Notes under the pieces: generated by a model
What the model was told of the DNA's origin: nothing
Seen by the model: only the letters and a program-made list of their open reading frames with translations
Databases searched by the model: none
Position numbers and translations under genes: made by a program
In this document: positions 8,395 through 16,913 of the stretch, piece after piece
How the letters are laid out: each line of letters starts with the position of its first letter
Position numbering within the stretch: the first letter of the stretch is position 1
Source of the DNA: Pseudomonas fluorescens
GTDB lineage: Bacteria > Pseudomonadota > Gammaproteobacteria > Pseudomonadales > Pseudomonadaceae
DNA length: 64,000 nucleotides
Assembly (NCBI RefSeq): GCF_018614775.1
Contig: NZ_JAGGOF010000097.1
Location: forward strand, 34,908 to 98,907
Reading direction: 5' to 3'

Positions 8395-10362
8395 TCACAG
8401 CCTAGGAATCACACAGTGCCCCCCGTCTTCGAATACGGCGATCATCACGGTCACCAGATCAGAACTGACGTCCTGACCGCGGATGTTGATCGTGTACTTC
8501 ACTTTTCCATAGCCGTACTGATCGCCGGTGTCATAGGTCGGTTTCAAATACGTGTCATAGTCAATAAACCAATGAATGCCGTCTCTTTCCTGGTCGTCCG
8601 TGACGGTGATGACTTCTTTAAGTTCGGTATTCGGCAATTCCACACTGCCGCTTTTATCGTAGGTTTGCCATTCGGCGTTGACCTCCACATCCTTCTTCAC
8701 ATAGTTGGAGGGTGGAATATAGACCCGGATCCCCCATACGCCGTTTTGCTCAACCAGTGCATCGCAATTCAACGGATAAGGAACGTCTTGATCCGGGAAG
8801 GTAGGCTCTTCGAGATCAATAACCTCGACATTGACGTTAACGAAGGTACGATTCGACTCCGGTTTATTCGTGAACCCCGTGCGAGTCAGGGTGTAGTACA
8901 TCGGCAATTGAGACATCACGGGCGTCTGTTGTATGACGCTCCAAAGGATAATTATTTCAACTTCCTCGTTAGGGTCTTCGGTGCCGCTGACGACATAATC
9001 AGGTGTCACGGCCACCCCGTTCCAGTAAAGCGTTAACGCGTCGCCGATCTCAGGGTCATCGTACAGCTCTATAAAACCTGACGCGGGCTTACCGATATCA
9101 TTCTCGGTCAACTCGGTACTGCTGTTGGAGGAACTCTGGAACCTGATCAACTCCAGCTCTGGGTTGATGGGCCCAGGGTCCCCTGTTTCCGGGCCGGGTA
9201 TTGCCAAGTCCACCTTGACCTCGATTTTGCTCGGAGAGGCGGTCGGATACGGGCCTCGAAGTACCTCATAGTCCACTTCCGTCAGTTGCACGTGAGTGCC
9301 GTTAAAATCATATTCATCCCTTATGTGTGTCCAAGGCACAGTGATCTGCAGTGGGAAGGGAAGGTGCGAGCCGACGGGCGTCTCAGCAAGTTTGGTGGTC
9401 CCCCACCTGATGACAATCCCGTCGTAGGCGTCCCAGTTCGTGTATTCGCCAATCTCAACCTTGGTTGGAAAACCCGCATCGACCCTGTCAATGAGGTCGT
9501 CTGCAGCCAATGGAACGCTGGGAGAACGCAAATTGGCCGGTAGATTGCCCAAGGCGACCACGACTTCAACCGGGAACGGCATATCGCTGCGGTTACCCGC
9601 CTTGTCGAACAGGAAATACACGACATAGTGAAGTTTCGAGCCCAGGCGCGTCACAATATCTTTAGGCACCAGTATCTGCCGAGTCGGAGGGAGCAATCCC
9701 AGATACGCCAGGTCCGCAGGATCCATGTCCGAAGTCGGTGGCTTATCCAGCCACGCAACGGCGATAGTGACGGACTCTTTTTTGTCTTCGATGAAATCAG
9801 GTATCTCGCATCTGACGCCACCGTCCTGGTTCAGGATCGCCGTGGTGATCGGCTGTTGGGGCAGGATGATGATGCGCTCCGGTACGTCGGGCCTGATGGG
9901 CCCCGTTTTATCGATCGTAATCGGCGCCGTGATAGATGGCGTTTCTGTGGACGAGTTCCACTCCTTCACTCGGTACCTGAGTTGAAACGTCCCTTCATAG
10001 TTTTCAAAGATCGTCAGCGGAATTTGCCGGCTCAGAGGAAATTGATCAGAGGGCAGCGCACCGCTGTCGGGAACATCTTCAGCGTGAAATTCCAAAAATT
10101 CCGATGAACTGGCAGGCTTCCAATCCAGGTACAGTTTATTTAAAAACGGAGATCCCGGCTCCGGACGATTTGGCCATTCGGGAATCTGGATCTGCAAGGG
10201 TGCGTCGATTTTGCTGATGGGCATCAACCCGTCGGCGTCGCCAGGGATGGCATCCACCACGATGGGCGACCTGAGGTCCAGCGCCTCGCCTCCTTTGAAG
10301 AGTTGTTTGCGATAGTCGATCCGTACCTGTTCCGCCTTTGAACGTGTGCTTGAACCTGCCAT
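8395..10362 (-). CDS. Ig-like beta-sandwich module protein, function unknown (655 aa)
   Basis: This is a longer relative of the 4360-5823 protein. The first module ends with APITIDKTGP, and later modules repeat YRVKEWNSST, VVYFLFDKAGNRSDMPF and YYTLTRTGFTNKPESNRTF. The composition is acidic and hydrophilic, with no signal peptide or membrane helix. The frame is open from an ATG at 10443, but the ATG at 10362 (MAGSSTRSK) has an ideal GGAG 8 bases upstream and matches the short polar N-terminus of the smaller paralogue, so I prefer it; the longer form would be 682 aa. The shared palindromic leader lies 105-184 bases upstream. Function is unknown; co-location with the autotransporter and RHS protein suggests an accessory cell-surface or toxin-related role. 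Confidence 0.6.
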   Translation of the reverse strand: MAGSSTRSKAEQVRIDYRKQLFKGGEALDLRSPIVVDAIPGDADGLMPISKIDAPLQIQIPEWPNRPEPGSPFLNKLYLDWKPASSSEFLEFHAEDVPDSGALPSDQFPLSRQIPLTIFENYEGTFQLRYRVKEWNSSTETPSITAPITIDKTGPIRPDVPERIIILPQQPITTAILNQDGGVRCEIPDFIEDKKESVTIAVAWLDKPPTSDMDPADLAYLGLLPPTRQILVPKDIVTRLGSKLHYVVYFLFDKAGNRSDMPFPVEVVVALGNLPANLRSPSVPLAADDLIDRVDAGFPTKVEIGEYTNWDAYDGIVIRWGTTKLAETPVGSHLPFPLQITVPWTHIRDEYDFNGTHVQLTEVDYEVLRGPYPTASPSKIEVKVDLAIPGPETGDPGPINPELELIRFQSSSNSSTELTENDIGKPASGFIELYDDPEIGDALTLYWNGVAVTPDYVVSGTEDPNEEVEIIILWSVIQQTPVMSQLPMYYTLTRTGFTNKPESNRTFVNVNVEVIDLEEPTFPDQDVPYPLNCDALVEQNGVWGIRVYIPPSNYVKKDVEVNAEWQTYDKSGSVELPNTELKEVITVTDDQERDGIHWFIDYDTYLKPTYDTGDQYGYGKVKYTINIRGQDVSSDLVTVMIAVFEDGGHCVIPRL

Positions 10363-10466
10363 GCTCGCTGCTCCAAAACCGTTTGGGTTTAGCCATGAAG
10401 GGATTTCATGGTCTGTCAAAACGCGTTCGGCAGTTCGACTCATGGCCCAAAGGAAACACCAGCCCT

Positions 10467-10546
10467 GTCGCTCCGCCCGGCCCTAGAAGCCTGAGCAAAA
10501 TTAAGCGCCGATTTTTCGAAGCACGATACTGTCAGAGTTGACAGGT
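10467..10546 (-). promoter_or_regulatory. Palindromic leader element, copy 1
   Basis: Read on the minus strand, ACCTGTCAACTCTGACAGT is followed by AAAAATC, CTTCTA and GCGGAGCGAC. The same ordered blocks occur at 30109-30174 upstream of an unrelated lipoprotein gene; 18 of 19 bases of the palindrome agree. It is probably an operator or promoter region for the 655-aa gene. No matching regulator is identified. Confidence 0.5.
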
Positions 10547-10559
10547 CACCCAGGCACGT

Positions 10560-11291
10560 TCAACCCAACACCACCCCCACCAACACCGCCACCTCCAGCA
10601 ACTCCAACAACGCCCCCGCCGTATCCCCGGTGCAGCCCCCCAACCGGTTCACCATTATCCGGCGCACGCCGATGAACACCGCTGCAGCCACCAGCAGCGC
10701 AAGCACACCAGCCCATCCCGCCAGCCACACGCAGCCCAGCGCAGCGCCCAGCAAAACCTGCCAGCCGGCACGCTGAGGCAGATGATCGGCCAGGGCCTGG
10801 CCCAACCCGCCGGCGCGTACGTAAGGTGTGGTCAGGAACAGCGCGAGCAACGCGCCGCGTCCCAGTACCGGCACGATGAGCAACGCCAGGGCCTGTCCTT
10901 GCTCGATCAGCGCCAGCAGCGCGGTGAATTTGAGCAGCAGCACCAATACCAGGGTGATGACGGCGATTGGTCCACTGCGCGGGTCTTTCATGATCAGCAA
11001 GGTGCGTTCACGGTCGCCGAAACCGCCGAGCCAGGCATCAGCGCTGTCGGCCAAGCCGTCGAGGTGCAGGCCGCCGCTGAGCAACACCCACGCCGTCAGC
11101 AACAACGCAGCATGGAGCAGTGGCGGTGCGCCGAGGAACGCGGTATTGAGCAGCCACAACAAAGCGCCGAACAACAGCCCCACCAACGGATAGAACAGCA
11201 ATGAGCGGCCCAGTTGTTCGGGCTCGGGCATGCCCGGCAGGCGCACCGGCAGGCTGCTGAGAAATTGCAGGGCGATCCAGAACGGCAGCAT
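10560..11291 (-). CDS. cobS: Adenosylcobinamide-GDP ribazoletransferase (cobalamin synthase), 243 aa
   Basis: Joins adenosylcobinamide-GDP and alpha-ribazole(-phosphate) to complete the nucleotide loop of cobalamin, at the inner membrane. The sequence is a hydrophobic multi-helix protein with the family landmarks near the N-terminus (FLSSLPVRLPG), the acidic GGLHLDGLADSADAWLGG segment around residues 75-90, and MKDPRSGPIAVI soon after, which bind Mg2+ and substrate. The length is normal. It is the last gene of the minus-strand cob cluster and starts 4 bases after the cobC stop. Pseudomonads often call it cobV. Confidence 0.95.
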   Translation of the reverse strand: MLPFWIALQFLSSLPVRLPGMPEPEQLGRSLLFYPLVGLLFGALLWLLNTAFLGAPPLLHAALLLTAWVLLSGGLHLDGLADSADAWLGGFGDRERTLLIMKDPRSGPIAVITLVLVLLLKFTALLALIEQGQALALLIVPVLGRGALLALFLTTPYVRAGGLGQALADHLPQRAGWQVLLGAALGCVWLAGWAGVLALLVAAAVFIGVRRIMVNRLGGCTGDTAGALLELLEVAVLVGVVLG

Positions 11292-11295
11292 CGGC

Positions 11296-11871
11296 TCAGG
11301 CCTCCTCCGTCAGAGTCGGGCCAGACGTCACCCGCAGGCCGAACAACGCCCCATGGCCGACCTCGACATTCAGCAGTTGTTCGCGCGGCAGGCCCCGGGC
11401 CTGGGCCAGCAACAATCGCATCACGCCGCCGTGGCTGACCAGCAAAACCCGCTGACCAGCGTAGGCCGCGTGCAGGCGTCCGATGGCTGCCAGCACGCGG
11501 TTGGAAAATTCCAGCACCGGCTCGCCATCGGGGGGCGTGAAGCCGTAGGGATCAGCCCAGAACCAGCCCAGGCCGTCGGCATCGGTCTCCATCAACGCCG
11601 CCGCGCTGCGCCCTTCCCAGGCGCCGAAATGCAGTTCTTGCAGGTCCTTGTCCAACTGCACCGGTACGCCAAGGCGGGCACCGAGTTGCTCGGCGAAACG
11701 GGCGCACCGTTGCAGCGGCGAACTCACCAGCCGATCCCACGGCCCGCCTTGGGCGACTGCCCCGTGCATCTGTTCCCAGCCCTTGGCGGTCAGGGCGTCG
11801 TCGAGGCTACCACGCAGGCCGCCACCCAACTCGGTTTCACCGTGGCGCAGCAGGTCCAGGCGCAAGGTCAT
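11296..11871 (-). CDS. cobC: Alpha-ribazole phosphatase family protein, 191 aa
   Basis: A histidine-phosphatase (phosphoglycerate-mutase-like) enzyme that removes phosphate from alpha-ribazole-5'-phosphate, or from cobalamin-5'-phosphate, in lower-ligand assembly. The LLRHGET motif near residues 8-14 holds the phosphorylated His, and LLVSHGGVMRLLL near 140-150 holds the second catalytic His. Its ATG overlaps the cobT stop (ATGA), indicating translational coupling. The name cobC is also used in pseudomonads for the decarboxylase at 15020, so the two should not be confused. Confidence 0.9.
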   Translation of the reverse strand: MTLRLDLLRHGETELGGGLRGSLDDALTAKGWEQMHGAVAQGGPWDRLVSSPLQRCARFAEQLGARLGVPVQLDKDLQELHFGAWEGRSAAALMETDADGLGWFWADPYGFTPPDGEPVLEFSNRVLAAIGRLHAAYAGQRVLLVSHGGVMRLLLAQARGLPREQLLNVEVGHGALFGLRVTSGPTLTEEA

Positions 11872-12923
11872 GCCGGGCGATCCGCCACGGCGGCTTCGGC
11901 AAACGTCGCCATCTGCCCGTGCAGGTCACAGGCCAGGCGCAACAACGGCACCGCCAGCGCCGCGCCACTGCCCTCGCCCAGGCGCAAGCCGAGGTCGAGC
12001 AGCGGTTCGGCGCCGAGGGTTTCGAGCACGTGGCGATGGCCGGGCTCGGCGCCGCGATGGGCGAACAGCAGCCATGGCCGGCACTCGGGGTTCAGGCGCA
12101 CCGCCAGCAGCGCGGCGACGCTGCAAATGAAACCGTCCACCAGCACCGCGACGCCCTGCTGGGCGCAGGCCAGGTACGCGCCGGCCAACGCGGCGATTTC
12201 AAAACCGCCGAGGTTGAACAGGGTCTGCAACGGGTCGTTGGTTTGGGCCGCGTGCAGCGCCAGGGCGCGCTCGATCACTTGGGCCTTGCGGCTGACGCCG
12301 GCCGCATCCAACCCGGTGCCGGGGCCGACCAGATGGGCCACCGGACAATCGAGCAGTGCGCAGGCCAGGGCGCTGGCGGCCGTGGTGTTGCCGATGCCCA
12401 TTTCGCCGCCGATGAACAATTGGGCGCCGGCGGCGACAGCGCGGGCAACGCTGTCGCGCCCGGCTTGCAGGGCTTGCTCGCCTTGGCCCTCGGTCATCGC
12501 CGGGCCGTGGACGAAGTTCGCGGTGCCGGGGCCGACGTGCAGATGCCGTACGCCGGGCAGGTTCAGCGAAGGCGTTACGGTGCCCAAGTCCACCACTTCC
12601 AGCGAGGCGCCCAACTGCCGCGCCAGGACGCTGATGGCCGCCCCGCCGCTGACGAAGTTGAGCAGCATCTGGCCGGTGACTTCCTGCGGGAAGGCCGATA
12701 CCCCTTCAGCCACCACACCGTGGTCGCCGGCAAAGATCGCGATCCACAAGGAATCCAGGCGCGGCTTGACCTGCCCTTGCAGCCCCGCCAGTTGCACCGC
12801 CAGCGTTTCCAGTTGTCCGAGGGAGCCGGCCGGTTTGGTCAGTTGCTGCTGACGGGCCGCGGCCTGTTCCAGGGCCTGGGTATCGAGGGGCTTGCAGGGG
12901 TCCAGCCACCAGCGGTGATTCAT
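11868..12923 (-). CDS. cobT: Nicotinate-nucleotide--dimethylbenzimidazole phosphoribosyltransferase, 351 aa
   Basis: Transfers phosphoribose from nicotinate mononucleotide to 5,6-dimethylbenzimidazole, giving alpha-ribazole-5'-phosphate. Visible motifs are IAIFAGDHGVVAEGVSAFPQEVT, the GGEMGIGNTTAAS stretch, and PLLDLGLRLGEGSGAALA with the catalytic Glu near the C-terminus. The frame opens at 13010, but the ATG at 12923 (MNHRWWLDPCKPLD) gives the usual length and overlaps the cobU stop as ATGA. Its benzimidazole substrate is made by BluB, encoded in the same cluster. Pseudomonas nomenclature calls it cobU. Confidence 0.95.
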   Translation of the reverse strand: MNHRWWLDPCKPLDTQALEQAAARQQQLTKPAGSLGQLETLAVQLAGLQGQVKPRLDSLWIAIFAGDHGVVAEGVSAFPQEVTGQMLLNFVSGGAAISVLARQLGASLEVVDLGTVTPSLNLPGVRHLHVGPGTANFVHGPAMTEGQGEQALQAGRDSVARAVAAGAQLFIGGEMGIGNTTAASALACALLDCPVAHLVGPGTGLDAAGVSRKAQVIERALALHAAQTNDPLQTLFNLGGFEIAALAGAYLACAQQGVAVLVDGFICSVAALLAVRLNPECRPWLLFAHRGAEPGHRHVLETLGAEPLLDLGLRLGEGSGAALAVPLLRLACDLHGQMATFAEAAVADRPA

Positions 12924-13441
12924 AACGCGGTACCTTTGAGAGTCAGGGGCAATCCGGCGACGGTCAGCACGACACGCTGACAACGTTCGGCCAGGGCTTG
13001 ATGCAGCCAACCGGCTTCATCGACGTAACGGCGAGTCAGCTCGCCCAGCGGCACGACACCCATGCCGGTTTCGTTGCTGACAAAAATGATTTCACCGGGC
13101 AGCGCGGCGACGCTGTCCAGCAGGGCTTCGCGTTCGGTGTTCAATTGTTCGGGGGTGTCGAGCATCAGCAGGTTGGTCAGCCATAGGGTCAGGCAATCGA
13201 CCAGCAGGCAGTGACCGGCGGCGGCGTTTTCTTGTAACACCTGGGCCAGGGCCAGGGGCTCTTCCACCAGGGCCCATTGCGCCGGACGCCGGGCGCGGTG
13301 TTGGGCAACCCGCGCGCTCATCTCGCCGTCCAGGGGTTGGCTGGTGGCGATGTAGGTCACTGGCAAGCCGGTGTCCGCCGCGAGTTTTTCAGCCAGGCGA
13401 CTCTTGCCGGAGCGGGCGCCGCCGAGGATCAGTTGGAGCAT
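12920..13441 (-). CDS. cobU: Bifunctional adenosylcobinamide kinase / guanylyltransferase, 173 aa
   Basis: Phosphorylates adenosylcobinamide and then attaches GMP to form adenosylcobinamide-GDP, the CobS substrate. The P-loop GGARSGKS is at residues 7-14. VTYIATSQPLDGEM, HRARRPAQW (with the guanylylated His) and VSNETGMGVVP are further hallmarks. The length matches the family. It overlaps cobT by 4 bases. Upstream, a 130-base gap filled by a REP pair separates it from cobQ, the only real break in the cluster. It is called cobP in pseudomonads. Confidence 0.95.
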   Translation of the reverse strand: MLQLILGGARSGKSRLAEKLAADTGLPVTYIATSQPLDGEMSARVAQHRARRPAQWALVEEPLALAQVLQENAAAGHCLLVDCLTLWLTNLLMLDTPEQLNTEREALLDSVAALPGEIIFVSNETGMGVVPLGELTRRYVDEAGWLHQALAERCQRVVLTVAGLPLTLKGTAL

Positions 13442-13476
13442 GGTGTTTTACCTTTCAAATAGGCGGCGTTGCTGCC

Positions 13477-13559
13477 GGCCTCATCGCGAGCAGGCTCGCT
13501 CCCACAATGGGACGGTGTTCACAATCCCCTGTGGGAGCGAGCCTGCTCGCGATGAGGCC
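13477..13559. repeat. REP pair (inverted), between cobQ and cobU
   Basis: Two REP copies face each other with 30-base arms that are perfectly complementary (13477-13506 and 13530-13559), containing GCGAGCAGGCTCGCTCCCACA. It lies downstream of cobQ inside the cob cluster, so it may attenuate transcription or stabilise the upstream message. Confidence 0.9.
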
Positions 13560-13571
13560 AGTACAGCCACC

Positions 13572-15023
13572 CTAAATCCCACAGAGCTCACGCAACAGCC
13601 GGGTATCCAAATGCTTCTCCACCAGATCCGCCAAGCGCTCGATGTCCCGCTCGCGCAACCCGTGGTAATCCACCGCCTGCACATCCGCCAACCCGGCCCA
13701 ACGCAGCAACGCGCTGCTGGCCTGCGGCGATTCGAACAGCCCATGCAGGTAGGTCCCGAAAATCTGCCCGTCCGGGCTATGGGCACCGTCGCAACGGCCA
13801 TCATCCAACTGCACAGCCGGGTGTTCCAGCGCAGGGCCCGTGGTCACGCCTGCGTGAATCTCATAGCCACTGACCTCGGCCGCTTCCAGCGCCAGCCGCC
13901 CGCGTACATTGCGCAATTGCTTCTCTTGCGCAAGCGTCGTTTCAAACGCCAATAGTCCCAGTCCGGCACTGGAACCCGCCGCGCCTTCCAGCCCCAACGG
14001 GTCGTGGACCTGCTGGCCGAGCATCTGCAATCCGCCGCAGATCCCCAGCAGCTTGCCGCCGTAACGCAGGTGCCGCTGAAGCGCGGTTTCCCAGCCGTTG
14101 GCCCGTAGGTAGGCGAGGTCGCTGCGCACGCTTTTCGAACCGGGCAGGATGATCAAATCGGCGGGCGGAATCGCCTGGCCGGGACCGATGAACTGCAGGT
14201 CGACCTGCGGGTGCAGGCGCAGCGGGTCGAAGTCGGTGTGGTTGCTGATGCGCGGCAACACCGGCACCACCACCTTGAGCACCTGTTCGGCCTTGTCGGT
14301 CTGACGTTGGTCGAGACCATCCTCGGCTTCCAGGTGCAGGTCCATCACGTAGGGCAACACCCCCACCACCGGTTTGCCGGTGCGTGCCTCCAGCCAGTCG
14401 AGGCCCGGTTGCAGCAAGGCGATGTCGCCGCGAAAACGGTTGATGATGAAGCCCTTGACCCGCGCCTGCTCGCTGGGCGACAGCAACTCCAGGGTGCCCA
14501 CCAGATGGGCGAATACGCCGCCGCGATTGATGTCGGCGATCAGCAGCACCGGGCAATCCACCGCCTCGGCAAAACCCATGTTGGCGATGTCACCGGCGCG
14601 CAGGTTGATCTCCGCCGGCGAGCCCGCGCCTTCCACCATCACCACCGGATACGCCGCGCTCAAGCGCGCGTGGGACGCCAGCACCGCTTGCATGGCGATG
14701 GCTTTGTAATCGTGATAGGCCACGGCATTCATGCTGGTCACGGCGCGACCATGGATGATCACTTGGGAGCCGGTGTCGCTGTTGGGCTTGAGCAGCACCG
14801 GGTTCATGTCGGTGTGCGGTTCCAAGCCCGCCGCCTGGGCCTGCACCGCTTGGGCGCGGCCGATTTCGCCGCCGTCAGCGGTCACCGCGCTGTTGAGCGC
14901 CATGTTCTGCGGTTTGAACGGCACCACGCTGACGCCCTGGCGCCGGACCCAGCGGCACAACGCCGTGACCAGGGTGCTTTTGCCGGCATCGGACGTGGTG
15001 CCTTGCACCATCAAAGTGGTCAT
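13572..15023 (-). CDS. cobQ: Cobyric acid synthase, 483 aa
   Basis: Amidates carboxyl groups b, d, e and g of adenosylcobyrinic acid a,c-diamide using glutamine and ATP. The N-terminal dethiobiotin-synthetase-like domain begins MVQGTTSDAGKSTLVTALCRW with its P-loop. The C-terminal glutaminase domain has GICGGLQMLGQQV with the nucleophilic Cys, and the His/Glu partners near YLHGLFE. The length is standard. The start overlaps the stop of cobD by 4 bases (ATGA). The 3' end runs into the REP pair at 13477. Confidence 0.96.
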   Translation of the reverse strand: MTTLMVQGTTSDAGKSTLVTALCRWVRRQGVSVVPFKPQNMALNSAVTADGGEIGRAQAVQAQAAGLEPHTDMNPVLLKPNSDTGSQVIIHGRAVTSMNAVAYHDYKAIAMQAVLASHARLSAAYPVVMVEGAGSPAEINLRAGDIANMGFAEAVDCPVLLIADINRGGVFAHLVGTLELLSPSEQARVKGFIINRFRGDIALLQPGLDWLEARTGKPVVGVLPYVMDLHLEAEDGLDQRQTDKAEQVLKVVVPVLPRISNHTDFDPLRLHPQVDLQFIGPGQAIPPADLIILPGSKSVRSDLAYLRANGWETALQRHLRYGGKLLGICGGLQMLGQQVHDPLGLEGAAGSSAGLGLLAFETTLAQEKQLRNVRGRLALEAAEVSGYEIHAGVTTGPALEHPAVQLDDGRCDGAHSPDGQIFGTYLHGLFESPQASSALLRWAGLADVQAVDYHGLRERDIERLADLVEKHLDTRLLRELCGI

Positions 15024-16012
15024 GAAAGGTCCTTGGCGTAGGCCTCGAAGGCCTCTTCGAGGCGGCGGAATTCGTGGTCATCGGCCGGCAGCCCGAAGCG
15101 CAGGCTGCTGTTGTACACGAACAGCCGCAGGAGGATGCCGCGACGGGCCATGAACTCATGAAGCCTCTGGGCGTGCTCGGTAATCAGCCATTGGAACAGT
15201 CCGCAACCGCCCTGGGGCTTGAAGCCGTGACGTTCCAGCGTGACGGCCAGGCGCTGGCTGGCCGCTTCGCAGCGTTGTCGTTGGCGGGTGTGGGCGCCGG
15301 TGTCCAGCAGGCAGGCCTGGCCCAGCACCCGGGTCGGCCCGCTGACCGCCCACGGGCCGACTTGGTCAGCCAGCAGCTTGAGCAAGTGACGCTCGGCCAG
15401 GACAAACCCGAGGCGCACCCCGGCCAGGCCAAAAAACTTGCCAAACGAACGCAGCACAATCAACCCGACCTGATGGGTGTGCGCCGCCAGGCTCAGTTGC
15501 GGGGTGATGTCCATGAACGCTTCATCCACCACCAGCCAACCACCGCGCTGGGCCAGCCGGGCGTGCCAGTCCAGCAAACGCTCGGGACCCAGGCTCAGGC
15601 CGGTGGGGTTGTTCGGGTTGACCACCACCAACACGTCGAGGTTGTCGAGAAAGAAATCCACTTCGGCTTCCAGCACTTCGCGCACGATGTAGCCACTGCG
15701 CCGCCAGGCTTCGGCGTGTTCGGCGTAGCACGGCGACAGCACGCCGACCTTGCCGGCCCGCCGCAGACGCGGCAACAGTTGGATCGCCATCTGCGAACCG
15801 GCTACCGGCAGCACCTGGGATGCACCGTAGTAATCGCAAGCGGCCTGTTCCAGGCCGTCATCGGTTTCCGGCAGACGCGCCCAGGCCCGCAGGGGAATCG
15901 CCGGGACGTCGAACGGCCACGGCGCCAAGCCGCTGGACAAGTCGAGCCAGTCGGCTTCAGCGATTGCGTATTGCAAAGCTGCGTTGCGCAAGCGGCCACC
16001 ATGCTCAAGCAT
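15020..16012 (-). CDS. cobD: Threonine-phosphate decarboxylase, 330 aa
   Basis: A PLP enzyme of the aminotransferase I/II fold that decarboxylates L-threonine-O-3-phosphate to aminopropanol phosphate, the linker between corrin ring and lower ligand. The PLP lysine lies in VLRSFGKFFGLAGVRLG (around residue 195); VVNPNNPTGLS and VVDEAFMDI are typical cofactor-contact motifs. It overlaps cbiB by 8 bases upstream and cobQ by 4 bases downstream. PAO1-style naming would be cobC. Confidence 0.93.
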   Translation of the reverse strand: MLEHGGRLRNAALQYAIAEADWLDLSSGLAPWPFDVPAIPLRAWARLPETDDGLEQAACDYYGASQVLPVAGSQMAIQLLPRLRRAGKVGVLSPCYAEHAEAWRRSGYIVREVLEAEVDFFLDNLDVLVVVNPNNPTGLSLGPERLLDWHARLAQRGGWLVVDEAFMDITPQLSLAAHTHQVGLIVLRSFGKFFGLAGVRLGFVLAERHLLKLLADQVGPWAVSGPTRVLGQACLLDTGAHTRQRQRCEAASQRLAVTLERHGFKPQGGCGLFQWLITEHAQRLHEFMARRGILLRLFVYNSSLRFGLPADDHEFRRLEEAFEAYAKDLS

Positions 16013-16913
16013 AAAACTCAGCTCCCAGGCAAAGGATCAACAGCCACAACCATACCCCGCGCTGCACCAGTTGCCAGCCACGATCGATGGAATCGGCACT
16101 TGCCGGTACGCCTTCGCCCAACGGCGGACGCTGGTGCAGTTCGCCGTGATAAACCGCCGCCCCGCCCAACTCGACAGCCAGCGCACCGGCACCGGCAGCC
16201 ATGACCGGCCCGGCGTTCGGGCTGTCCCAAGTCGGGCCTTGGGTACGCCAGCACTTCAAGGCCAGTCGGGTTTTTCCCAGCAGTGCGTAGGTCAATGCCA
16301 CGAGGCGCGCCGGAATATAGTTAAGCAGGTCATCGATCTTCGCCGCCGCCCAACCGAAGCGCTCGAAGCGTTCGTTGCGATAGCCCCACATCGCGTCGAG
16401 GGTGTTGCTCAGGCGGTACAGCACCACGCCGGGCGCGCCCGCCACGGCGAACCAGAACAGCGCGGCGAACACCGCATCGCTGCCATTTTCCAGCACCGAC
16501 TCGGTGGCGGCCCGGGCCACCGCCGTTTCGTCCAGCTCGGCAGTCTCGCGGCTGACCAGATAGCCCACCCGCTTGCGCGCCTCGTTCAGATCGCCGCTGC
16601 GCAGCGCCCTGGCGACGGGTTCGACATGCTCACCCAGGCTGCGCAGGCCGAGAGCGCAATATAGCGCAAGGATTTCCACCAGCCAGCCCACCATCGGCGC
16701 CCAGGACAGGGCGGTCGCCAGCAAGGTCAACGGCACCACGGCGATGAACCACGCGGTCACCCCATGGCTGCGCCAGCCGCGCCCGCCGGCGTTGAAACGT
16801 TGTTCGATGCGATCGGCAAAGCCACCGAATGCCACCAGCGGATGCCAGCGCCGGGGCTCGCCCAGCAGCGCATCCAGCGCCACTGCGGCGGCACTGAGCA
16901 ATGCGACACTCAT
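16005..16913 (-). CDS. cbiB: Adenosylcobinamide-phosphate synthase, 302 aa
   Basis: An inner-membrane enzyme that attaches aminopropanol (phosphate) to adenosylcobyric acid. The sequence is a multi-helix membrane protein with LLGEPRRWHPLVAFG near the start, VGYLVSRETAELDE, ATESVLENGSDAVFAALFWF and YRLSNTLDAMWGYRNERFERFGWAAAKIDDLLNYIPAR, all family signatures. The frame extends to 16928, but the ATG at 16913 (MSVALLSAAAVALDALLGE) overlaps the bluB stop as ATGA and is preferred. Pseudomonads call it cobD. Confidence 0.94.
   Translation of the reverse strand: MSVALLSAAAVALDALLGEPRRWHPLVAFGGFADRIEQRFNAGGRGWRSHGVTAWFIAVVPLTLLATALSWAPMVGWLVEILALYCALGLRSLGEHVEPVARALRSGDLNEARKRVGYLVSRETAELDETAVARAATESVLENGSDAVFAALFWFAVAGAPGVVLYRLSNTLDAMWGYRNERFERFGWAAAKIDDLLNYIPARLVALTYALLGKTRLALKCWRTQGPTWDSPNAGPVMAAGAGALAVELGGAAVYHGELHQRPPLGEGVPASADSIDRGWQLVQRGVWLWLLILCLGAEFYA

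Noticed and set aside
13477..13559. REP pairs considered as a CRISPR array
   Set aside because: They are inverted pairs dispersed between genes, not direct repeats with regular unique spacers, and no cas gene is present.
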